This document shows positions 24,502 to 32,107 of a stretch of 64,000 nucleotides of DNA, piece by piece. Made by a program: the position numbers and the translations under genes. The DNA is from Luteimicrobium sp049844995 (GTDB lineage Bacteria; Actinomycetota; Actinomycetes; Actinomycetales; Cellulomonadaceae). The notes under the pieces are model-generated. The model was not told where the DNA came from, ran no database searches, and worked only from the letters and a program-made list of their open reading frames with translations. Every line of letters begins with the position of its first letter. Position 1 is the stretch's first letter. Location of the stretch: NCBI RefSeq assembly GCF_049844995.1, contig NZ_JBNCMC010000005.1, positions 1-64,000 of the forward strand. The letters run 5' to 3'.

Positions 24502-25539
24502 TCAGGCGAGCAGCGCGCGGGCGGTCGCGAGGCGGCGCTTCGGGTCCATGAGCACGTGCGGGTCGTCGACCCATTGTTCGACGCAGCCCACGCCGACGGG
24601 GAGGGCCAGGATCACCGGGTCCTCGATCGACTCGCGCACCGCCTCCGGTACCGGCGCGACCCCGCGGAACGGTCGGTCGAAGAACGGGACGGTGGCGCCG
24701 CCGTCGGGCACGGGAAGCCCCGCGGCGGCCTGGACGTCGAGGAGCACGTCGAGCGCGCGGGCGAGCGCCGCCTCGCGCTCGCGCCACGCGGTCGCCGCGA
24801 GCGCGTCCCGCAGGTGCGGACCGGCCGCGGACGCCGCGGGGAGCGTCGCGAACGACGTCCCGAGCCACTTGGCGTAGGGAGCCCAGCGGCCCTCGAGCAC
24901 GTGGCCGAGGTGCATCGCGACCCGCGCGAGCCGCCCGGCGAGCACCGCGGACCCGAGCTCGTCGCCGCGGCTGGCGGTCCGCCCGACGAACGGCAGCTCC
25001 TGCCCCAGGTGCGCCCACCCGGACGCGACGACGTAGCGCCGGACGTCGTCGGGATACCCGGCGAGGCTCGCGCGGAGCGCGGTGAGCTCGCCCGGGCCGT
25101 CGTGGAACACGGGCCCCGCGCACACCTCGAGGACGCTCTGCCCGGTGAGGGCGAGCCACTGCCACGCCTCGAGCCCGCCGGTCGGGTCGACGCCGAGCCG
25201 CGCGACGGCGAGCCCCGGGACGCTCACGACCTCGGCCCGGTGCCGGACGGTCGGGTCCCAGGTCGTCGGGAACCGCACGTCGTGTCCCCGCCACGACGAC
25301 GGCAGCCGCGTCTCCAGCAGGTCGTCGACCTCGGCCACCGCGTCGCCCGCGACGAGGACCGTGAGCCGCAGTCCCCAGTCGTGGTCGCGGGACGTGTCGT
25401 CGTCGAACCCGAGGACGTCCGAGCCGCTGCCGAGCCGTCCCGCGGCGTGCGCGACGCCCGCGGCGTCCAGGACGGGCGCGACGGCGTCCTCGTAGTAGGC
25501 GCGGGCCAGCTCGACCCCGGGCAGCGGTGGCGACGTCAT
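24502..25539 (-). CDS. DUF4037 nucleotidyltransferase-like protein
   Basis: This 345-residue protein of the DUF4037 type has an N-terminal nucleotidyltransferase-like core with GSGSDVLGFDDDTSRDHDWG (about residues 36-55), where the G-S and D-x-D elements of the polymerase-beta fold are visible. A helical C-terminal half follows. The family is predicted to transfer a nucleotide to an unknown acceptor. ATG 25539 is preferred over the upstream start because a TACGTT box ends six bases before it. Confidence 0.85.
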   Translation of the reverse strand: MTSPPLPGVELARAYYEDAVAPVLDAAGVAHAAGRLGSGSDVLGFDDDTSRDHDWGLRLTVLVAGDAVAEVDDLLETRLPSSWRGHDVRFPTTWDPTVRHRAEVVSVPGLAVARLGVDPTGGLEAWQWLALTGQSVLEVCAGPVFHDGPGELTALRASLAGYPDDVRRYVVASGWAHLGQELPFVGRTASRGDELGSAVLAGRLARVAMHLGHVLEGRWAPYAKWLGTSFATLPAASAAGPHLRDALAATAWREREAALARALDVLLDVQAAAGLPVPDGGATVPFFDRPFRGVAPVPEAVRESIEDPVILALPVGVGCVEQWVDDPHVLMDPKRRLATARALLA

Positions 25540-25805
25540 CCGCGGAACGTACCAGCGCTGCTCCGTGGACACGTGCCGGCGCATTCAGCTGGGGCTCGGC
25601 GCCCTGATCCAGCGCAAAGGCACTGCCGAACGTCGACAGTTCGACATGGTGTCAGCCGGGGGATCCCCATGGCATGAGCGGAACGGGCACCACGAAGAAC
25701 CGCGCGCAGTGCGGCGCCTCGTGGCGTCATCCTTGCCGAGATGCATGGCGTGGGGCGACGGCTGCTCGCGTCGGGCAGGTTCGTCCTGTCGCCGTGATGC
25801 TCTGG

Positions 25806-26561
25806 TCAGGGGGCCACCGTGAGCGGTTCGCCGGGGTTGATGACCTGGACGGGGACGTCGGGGACGAGGCGGCGGGATGCGTCGACGAACAGGGTCGGGT
25901 TCTTGTCGCTCTTGAGGAAGAGCTTGTCGCCGATCCTCCCGCTGGTGAAGGCGTAGTGCTGCGGGACGGCGAGTTTCGGGCGGAGGGCGGACGTGAGCTC
26001 CGCGGCTTCTTCGGCGTTCATGACGACCTGCTTGTTGCCGGCCATCCGAATGTGGAGTCCGTTGACCGGGAGGAGGGCCACGTCGAGCGGGCCGAACCGG
26101 TCCGTGAGGGTCAGTAGCTCCGGGATGAGGAGGGTGTCGCCGGCGAAGAAAACGCTGCGTCCGCCGCCCGAAATGACGTAGGTGACCTCGTGGACGCCGT
26201 GCTTGCCGGGGGCTGCGTTGATGGTGAGGTCGCCGACCTGGGCCGACTCCCACGCCTCAAGGGCACGGACGTTGGTGAACCCGGCCTTGCGGGCCTTGTC
26301 GACGACCGGGCCGGCGACGAGCATCGGCGCGTTCTTGTCCTGGTAGCGGCGGAAGGAGTCGAGGTCGCAGTGGTCGTAGTGCTCGTGGCTGATCACGACG
26401 GCGTCCAGGTGCGGGAGGTCTTCGGGCATCATCGCGATCGGCTCGCCAGGGTGGTAGAGAGGGCGCTGGGAGAACCAGGGGTCGGTGAGGACCGTCTGGC
26501 CGCCGACCCTGATCAGGTGACAGCTGTGGGTGATGCGGGTGATGGTCAGCGACTCGGTCAT
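25806..26561 (-). CDS. MBL-fold metal-dependent hydrolase, UlaG/YtnP-like
   Basis: The 251-residue metallo-beta-lactamase-fold protein has the metal motif SHEHYDHCD (residues about 59-67), a downstream histidine in PGKHGVHE, the GDT motif (VFFAGDTLL) and a late PQHY. Members of this subgroup hydrolyse lactones, phosphodiesters or similar esters; the substrate is not evident. It is divergent from a TetR regulator and shares an intergenic region with three operator-like palindromes, so it is probably the repressed target. Confidence 0.88.
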   Translation of the reverse strand: MTESLTITRITHSCHLIRVGGQTVLTDPWFSQRPLYHPGEPIAMMPEDLPHLDAVVISHEHYDHCDLDSFRRYQDKNAPMLVAGPVVDKARKAGFTNVRALEAWESAQVGDLTINAAPGKHGVHEVTYVISGGGRSVFFAGDTLLIPELLTLTDRFGPLDVALLPVNGLHIRMAGNKQVVMNAEEAAELTSALRPKLAVPQHYAFTSGRIGDKLFLKSDKNPTLFVDASRRLVPDVPVQVINPGEPLTVAP

Positions 26562-26664
26562 CGTTCTTCTTTCTCCGTGCAGGTCGGCGAGCGGCGGAAC
26601 CGGGGATCTCAGCCGGCGAGAGCGCCTGCGTGCAGCGATCCGTCCGCCACGATCAGCAGGCGTT

Positions 26665-26710
26665 GGTACTCAGTACCGTAGCGTATTGAGTACCTCCACG
26701 CACTGAGTGC
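26665..26710. promoter_or_regulatory. Three phased TetR-operator-like palindromes
   Basis: Related dyads occur at 26665-26677 (GGTACTCAGTACC), 26683-26693 (GTATTGAGTAC) and 26700-26710 (GCACTGAGTGC). Their centres are exactly 17 bp apart. They lie between the MBL hydrolase and tetR genes and reach into the tetR promoter (-10 TAGGAT at 26719-26724). Confidence 0.7.
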
Positions 26711-26730
26711 CGTCCTGCTAGGATCGCCCG

Positions 26731-27330
26731 ATGTCAGGTCTGTCAGCCACGTCGCCATCTCTTGTGGAGCGCAAGCGTCAGCAGATGCAACAGCGCCTCC
26801 TCGAGGCCGCGGACGAGCTCTTCTCGGCGAGAGGCTTCGACAACGTCTCGGTGACGGACATCGCGGCGCGTGCCGAGGTCGGGCGGACCACCTTCTTCCG
26901 GTACTTCGGCGACAAGCAGGAGGTCGTCTTCGCGAAGCAGCAGCAGATGCTTGACGCGATCGCCCGCGCGGGTGAAGACACCTCCGTCGGCGCCGCGACG
27001 ACGGCGACGGACGCTCTCGAGCAGCTGCGTCCCATCGTCCTGGGTCTCTGTGAGATGGCGACGGCGAACCTGGACTCGTACTCGCGGCATCTCCTCCTCC
27101 TGGAGGAGCACGTCGACCTCCGTGGTCGGGACGCCCTGAAGGTGCAGGAGATCGCGGCCGCTCTCTGCGCGGTCCTGATCGCCCGTGGTACCGCCGAGGG
27201 CGTCGCTGCGTTCGCATCCCAGGTGGCGTTGGCCTGTTATCAGACAGGCAAAGGACGCTCGGCCGCACCGTCGTCTCTTCGCGACGAGACGAGCGCCGCT
27301 TTCGACGAAGCGCTCGCACTCGGGCAGTGA
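26731..27330 (+). CDS. TetR/AcrR-family transcriptional regulator
   Basis: The 199-residue repressor has an N-terminal TetR HTH (RLLEAADELFSARGFDNVSVTDIAARAEVGRTTFFRYFGDKQEV, split here for reference: helix 3 is VGRTTFFRYF) and a helical ligand-binding domain without close family landmarks. It is divergent from the MBL hydrolase, and a -10 box TAGGAT ends six bases before the ATG, so the message is probably leaderless. The three palindromes upstream point to autorepression and control of the hydrolase. Confidence 0.92.
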   Translation: MSGLSATSPSLVERKRQQMQQRLLEAADELFSARGFDNVSVTDIAARAEVGRTTFFRYFGDKQEVVFAKQQQMLDAIARAGEDTSVGAATTATDALEQLRPIVLGLCEMATANLDSYSRHLLLLEEHVDLRGRDALKVQEIAAALCAVLIARGTAEGVAAFASQVALACYQTGKGRSAAPSSLRDETSAAFDEALALGQ

Positions 27331-27431
27331 GTGCCCTCCACCGCTGAGTGGAAGGACGCTCGGCGAGGGGTCGCGCGCCGTCCCCCGCAGCGGGAGACTG
27401 GGGCCATCCGGCGGCGCGGCGGGAGGCCCCC

Positions 27432-29546
27432 ATGAGCAGCGCGAGCACCCAGACCCAGGAGACCGGCCCGGGCGGTGCGCCGCCGGGGTCGTCGACCCGG
27501 GTCGTGGCGCTCGTCGGGCACGGGGGCGCCGGCAAGACGACGCTCGCGGAGGCGATGCTCCACGTCACCGGAGCGATCCCGCGCCCGGGCCGCGTCGAGG
27601 ACGGCTCCACCGTGACGGACGCGGAGCCCGAGGAGATCGCACGAGGGATGTCGCTCACGCTCGGCGTCGCGCACGCGACGTGGACCGGGCCCGACGGCGC
27701 GCCCCGCACCCTCACGATCCTGGACGCGCCCGGCCACCCGGACTTCGCCGGCCAGATCGACACGGCGCTCGCGGTCGCGGACGTCGCGGCCGTCGTCGTG
27801 AGCGCAGCGGACGGCGTCCAGGCCGGGACCCGCGCCGCGTGGGAGGCGGCGCGCGAGGCGGGGGTGCCGCGCGTCGTCGTCGTGACGCAGGAGGACAAGG
27901 CGCGGGCGGACTTCCAGGCCGTGCTCGACGGCCTGCGCACCGCCCTCGGCGCGGACGGCGACGAGCTCGTCCCGCTCGAGCTGCCGCTCGGGGAGGAGGC
28001 CGCGTTCCACGGGATCGCGGACGTCCTCACGGAGGCCGGCTACGCGTACGACGACGACGGGCACCACCACGACGAGGCCCTCACCGACACCGAGGCCGCG
28101 CAGGAGCACGCGCTGCACGTGGAGGTGACCGAGGACATCGTGTCCCACGACGACGCCCAGCTCGAGGCGTACCTGAGCGGCGACGAGCCGGAGGCCGCCG
28201 AGCTCGAGCGCACGCTGGCGCACGAGGTCGCCGCGGGGGCCGCCTTCCCGGTGCTGGTCGTGTCCGGGCTGACCGGGACGGGCGTGGACCGTGTCGCAGA
28301 CCTGCTCTGGGAGCTCGCGCCGCCGGCCTCCGAGCGGGACCGCGCCGTGCTGCTGGGCGACGAGCGGGTCGCGGTCGCCGCGGACCCGTCGGGCGAGGCG
28401 CTGGCCCACGTCTTCCGGACCGTCGCCGACCCGTTCGTCGGGCAGGTCTCGCTCTTCCGCGTGCTGTCCGGGACCGTGCGGTCCGGCGACCGGCTCACCA
28501 ACGCGACGACCGGCGCGGCCGAGCGGCTCCACGGCCTGTTCCGCGTGCAGGGCAAGGACCACCACCCGGTCGACGCCGTCGGCCCGGGGGAGGTGGGCGC
28601 GGTCGCGAAGCTGGTGGGGACGCCGTCGGGCACGATCCTGTGGGCGCGCCCGGCCGGCGCCGCGGGAACCGGCGCGCGGCCGCTGGCCCCTCCCGGGCGG
28701 CAGCCCGTCTACGGGCTCAGCCTCGTCCCCGTCTCGCAGTCCGACGACGACCGCATGTCGACCGCCCTCGCCCGGCTCGCCGCCGAGGACCCGACGCTGC
28801 TCGTCGAGCGGGTTGCCGCGCCCGGCGGGGACGCCACCGTGCTCCGCGGCCTCGGCGACACGCACCTCGCGGTGGCACTCGAACGCCTCGCCCGGGTGTT
28901 CGGCGTGCACGTCACGACCGGCCCGGTCCCGGTCGCCTACCGCGAGACGCTCGCCCGGCGCGGGCAGGCCGAGGGCAAGGTGAAGAAGCAGTCGGGCGGG
29001 CACGGGCAGTTCGCGGTCGTCGAGCTGCGCGCCGAGCCGCTGCCGCGCGGCGGCGGGTTCGAGCTGGTCGACAAGGTGGTCGGCGGCGCCATCCCGCGCA
29101 CGTACCTGGCCGCCGTCGAGAAGGGCCTGCGCGACGCGCTCGCCGCGGGCGGCCCGCGCGGGTACCCCGTCGTCGACGTGCGCGTCGAGGTGTACGACGG
29201 CAAGGCCCACTCGGTGGACTCGTCCGAGATGGCGTTCCGCACCGCCGCCGCCGCGGGCCTGCGCGAGGCGCTCGCCGAGGCGGGGACGGTGGTGCTCGAG
29301 CCCGTGTGCCGGGTCGTGGTGACGGTGCCGTCCGAGGTGCAGGGCGTGGTGCTGACCGACCTGTCCGGGCGGCGGGGCCACGTCGCCGCGACCGAGGGGC
29401 CCGACGACGCCGGCCGGGTGAACGTCGTCGCGAGCGTCCCCGAGGCGGAGCTCGCGCGCTACGTCCTCGACCTGCGCTCGCTGACTGGCGGGCAGGCGGA
29501 GCTCACGATCGAGCCCGAGCGGTACGACGTCGCCCCCCGCCACTGA
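27432..29546 (+). CDS. EF-G-like GTPase (EF-G2 type)
   Basis: This 704-residue paralogue of elongation factor G is a type common in actinomycetes. The GTPase domain has P-loop GHGGAGKTT (about residues 29-37) and DAPGH, but the guanine-specificity motif is altered (TQEDKARAD instead of NKxD). Domains II-V follow, with SGGHGQFAVVELR and the C-terminal YVLDLRSLTGGQAELTIE block. These EF-G2 proteins do not replace EF-G in translation where tested, and their role remains unclear. It stands alone, followed by a convergent acetyltransferase. Confidence 0.9.
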   Translation: MSSASTQTQETGPGGAPPGSSTRVVALVGHGGAGKTTLAEAMLHVTGAIPRPGRVEDGSTVTDAEPEEIARGMSLTLGVAHATWTGPDGAPRTLTILDAPGHPDFAGQIDTALAVADVAAVVVSAADGVQAGTRAAWEAAREAGVPRVVVVTQEDKARADFQAVLDGLRTALGADGDELVPLELPLGEEAAFHGIADVLTEAGYAYDDDGHHHDEALTDTEAAQEHALHVEVTEDIVSHDDAQLEAYLSGDEPEAAELERTLAHEVAAGAAFPVLVVSGLTGTGVDRVADLLWELAPPASERDRAVLLGDERVAVAADPSGEALAHVFRTVADPFVGQVSLFRVLSGTVRSGDRLTNATTGAAERLHGLFRVQGKDHHPVDAVGPGEVGAVAKLVGTPSGTILWARPAGAAGTGARPLAPPGRQPVYGLSLVPVSQSDDDRMSTALARLAAEDPTLLVERVAAPGGDATVLRGLGDTHLAVALERLARVFGVHVTTGPVPVAYRETLARRGQAEGKVKKQSGGHGQFAVVELRAEPLPRGGGFELVDKVVGGAIPRTYLAAVEKGLRDALAAGGPRGYPVVDVRVEVYDGKAHSVDSSEMAFRTAAAAGLREALAEAGTVVLEPVCRVVVTVPSEVQGVVLTDLSGRRGHVAATEGPDDAGRVNVVASVPEAELARYVLDLRSLTGGQAELTIEPERYDVAPRH

Positions 29547-29571
29547 CCGCGCGGTATACCGGGCGGCCTGT

Positions 29572-30201
29572 CTACTTCGCGGGAGGGGCGGGGCGGCGGA
29601 CCACGGCGCGGCCCGGGCGAGGCCGCGCGACGATGCCGAACCCGTGCGCCTCGAACAGGGACACGGTGCCGCGGTACAACCCCGACGACGAGGTCTTCGG
29701 CTTCTCCGCCAGGTCCACGGGGTACGCCTCGACGGTGGAGGCGCCGTGGCTGAACGCGTGCTCCACGGCGGCGTCGAGCAGCACCCCCGCGACTCCCTGG
29801 CGCCGGTGCCCGGGCCGCACGACGAAGCACGTGACCGACCAGGTCCCGTCGTCGCCGCGCTCGCCCTCGGGGAGCGCCTTGAGCGCCGACGGGCTCGTGA
29901 ACAGCCGCGGCAGGTCGCGGCGTGGCGCGACCGCGCACCAGCCCACCGGCTCGTCGCCGACGAGCGCCACGACACCGGGGCCGGGCGCGGAACCGGCCTG
30001 GGCGTCGTCGAGCAGGCGCGCGGTGAGTGCGCGCCGCTCCGACCGTTCCAGGTCGTCGAAGGCCTTGCCCCGCAGCCGGTCCCACTGGCACCAGCAGTAC
30101 GCGGCGTCGCCCCGGGCGAACACGACGTCGAGGTGCTCGACGTGCACGTCGGCCGTGACCGTCGGGCCGCCCGCCGGTGAAGAAGTCGCCGTCGTCCCCA
30201 T
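29572..30201 (-). CDS. GNAT-family N-acetyltransferase
   Basis: This 209-residue protein carries a GNAT core: VVALVGDEPVGWCAV (beta 4), then VTCFVVRPGHRRQGVAGVLLDAAVEHA, which contains the acetyl-CoA binding R-x-x-G-x-G/A loop, and a C-terminal LFEAHGFGIV. The acceptor substrate is unknown. An N-terminal YCWCQW segment is seen in several actinobacterial members. Divergent from the DUF5926 gene. Confidence 0.9.
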   Translation of the reverse strand: MGTTATSSPAGGPTVTADVHVEHLDVVFARGDAAYCWCQWDRLRGKAFDDLERSERRALTARLLDDAQAGSAPGPGVVALVGDEPVGWCAVAPRRDLPRLFTSPSALKALPEGERGDDGTWSVTCFVVRPGHRRQGVAGVLLDAAVEHAFSHGASTVEAYPVDLAEKPKTSSSGLYRGTVSLFEAHGFGIVARPRPGRAVVRRPAPPAK

Positions 30202-30252
30202 GCGCCCCCACGGTAGCCGCGCGTGCTCCGCGCGCCACTAGACTCGGGCCCC

Positions 30253-31074
30253 ATGGCGTCCTCTTCTGCGACCGACTTCGTGCTGCGTCCCTTCGAGGGC
30301 CTCCCCGGCGAGCCGGACTGGGTCGCGCTGCGCGAGGTCGTCCCCGCCGCGACCGCGACCGCCCGCACGACGGCGGAGCACGGGTCCCGCGACGTCGTCG
30401 TGACCACGGTCCTCCCCGGGGGCTGGCAGGCACTGCACCGCGAGGACGGCGTCGTCCTGCTCGCGCTGCAGGGCGTCGGCGCCTCGAACGACACCAGCCG
30501 CTACCTCGCCGCCGCACTCCTCGAGGCGCTCGCGAGCGAGCCGGGGACGTCGGTGCTCCTCGACCCGCCGGCCGACGGCCCGCGGCTGCAGGACGTGCTG
30601 GACCCGACGGTGCCGTTCGAGGTCACGGTCCAGGAGGGCTTCGAGTTCTGGCTGGACGGCGGGGCCGAGCGCACGGACGAGGTCGAGGCGTCGCTCCAGC
30701 AGGCGGCCGAGTCGATCATCCCGACGGTCAAGCTCGAGTCCGTGCCGTCGGCGTACTGGTGCCGCATGAACCGGGAGTTCCTCCGCTGGGCGCTCCCGCA
30801 GGACGAGGACACCGTCATCGACGCGCTGGCCCGCCTCCAGGCGCGCCGCGCGAGCGGCTTCGCGGGCGGCAAGTTCGTCGGCGCGTTCCGCTCGTCGGGC
30901 CTGGTCGTGCCGGTGTGGGAGCTGCCGCGCGGCACCGCGGCGGCGGACCTCGAGGAGCCCGCCGCGGCCTTCAGGGCGACGCTCGACGGGGCGCTCGGCG
31001 ACGACGCCCCGCTCGACGCGAACGAGCGACGGGCGCGCGCCGGCATCGTGGCGCGCCAGGTCACGCTGCGGTGA
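30253..31074 (+). CDS. DUF5926 family protein
   Basis: This 273-residue actinobacteria-specific protein of unknown function begins FVLRPFEGLPGEPDWVALREVVPAATA, a characteristic DUF5926 opening. It ends with a helical region after SAYWCRMNREFLRWALP. No signal peptide or membrane helix is visible, so it is cytoplasmic. A TAGACT box lies eight bases before the ATG. Its orthologues often lie beside a GT2 glycosyltransferase as here, but no function follows from that. Confidence 0.85.
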   Translation: MASSSATDFVLRPFEGLPGEPDWVALREVVPAATATARTTAEHGSRDVVVTTVLPGGWQALHREDGVVLLALQGVGASNDTSRYLAAALLEALASEPGTSVLLDPPADGPRLQDVLDPTVPFEVTVQEGFEFWLDGGAERTDEVEASLQQAAESIIPTVKLESVPSAYWCRMNREFLRWALPQDEDTVIDALARLQARRASGFAGGKFVGAFRSSGLVVPVWELPRGTAAADLEEPAAAFRATLDGALGDDAPLDANERRARAGIVARQVTLR

Positions 31075-31141
31075 GACACGCCCTCTTGCCTGTGCACAGG
31101 GGAATCTGCGTCCATCTCTTGACTCGACTAGGCTGATCATC

Positions 31142-32107
31142 GTGACGAAGAAGCAGCGCGACAGCATCGACCTCGGCGCCGCTCCGACGTCCGGCGCGAC
31201 GGGGGAGGCGGGCGTCGAGACGGGCGCTCCCCACGCCCCCGCCGGGGCCGGGGAGGCTGCGGCCGACGACACCGGGAGCCCCCGGCCCGGCAGCAGGTCG
31301 GGCGAGCAGCCCGTGCTCCCGGTCGCCAAGACCCCTCGGCCCCGGACGGCCGAGGGGCCGCAGCCCGGCCGGTTCCGGCAGCGCGTCGCCGTCGTCATCC
31401 CGGCCAAGGACGAGGCCCGCCGCATCGCCGCGACCGTCCGCTCCGCGCGGGCGATCCCCAACGTGGACCTCGTGCTCGTCGTCGACGACGGCTCGGAGGA
31501 CAGCACCCAGCACGTCGCACGCGAGGCGGGCGCCGTCGTCGTCCGGCACTCCCACAACCGGGGCAAGGCCTCCGCGATGGAGACGGGCGCCGCCGTCGTC
31601 GCGATGCGCGACGTCCCCGGGCGCCCCGAACGGGTGCTCCTGTTCATCGACGCCGACCTCGCCGACACGGCGGTCAACACGGCGCCCCTCGTCCCGCCGG
31701 TGCTCGAGGGCGTGGCCGACATGGCGATCGCGATCATCCCGCCGCAGGTGGGCGCGGGTGGGCACGGGTTCGTCGTGGGTGCCGCACGCCGCGCGATCAC
31801 GAGCATGACGGGCTGGACCCCGACGCAGCCGCTGTCCGGCATGCGCTGCATGACCCGGCAGGCGTTCGAGGCAGCGACCCCGCTGGCTCGGGGCTGGGGC
31901 GTCGAGGTCGGTCTGACGATCGACCTGCTGCGGCAGGGCTACGTGGCCGTCGAGATCCCGTGCGAGCTGCGGCACCGCCCCTCGGGCAAGGACTTCAAGG
32001 GCCAGCTGCACCGCGCGGCGCAGTACCGCGACGTCCAGCTCGCGATCAGTGCGCGGCGGGTGCGTCGGACCGTGGACGTGGTGCGGCCGCACCACCACGC
32101 GTCCTGA
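31142..32107 (+). CDS. Glycosyltransferase family 2 protein, cytoplasmic
   Basis: The 321-residue protein has a disordered ~75-residue N-terminus rich in Gly/Ala/Pro, then a GT-A fold: RVAVVIPAKDEARRIAATV, LVVDDGSEDST, HNRGKASAMETG and the metal-binding LFIDADLAD (DxD). It probably transfers a nucleotide-activated sugar to a lipid or phosphate carrier. GTG 31142 is preceded by TAGGCT at seven bases. Its 3' end overlaps the convergent membrane-protein gene by 62 bp, an arrangement typical of genes long kept side by side. Confidence 0.9.
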   Translation: MTKKQRDSIDLGAAPTSGATGEAGVETGAPHAPAGAGEAAADDTGSPRPGSRSGEQPVLPVAKTPRPRTAEGPQPGRFRQRVAVVIPAKDEARRIAATVRSARAIPNVDLVLVVDDGSEDSTQHVAREAGAVVVRHSHNRGKASAMETGAAVVAMRDVPGRPERVLLFIDADLADTAVNTAPLVPPVLEGVADMAIAIIPPQVGAGGHGFVVGAARRAITSMTGWTPTQPLSGMRCMTRQAFEAATPLARGWGVEVGLTIDLLRQGYVAVEIPCELRHRPSGKDFKGQLHRAAQYRDVQLAISARRVRRTVDVVRPHHHAS

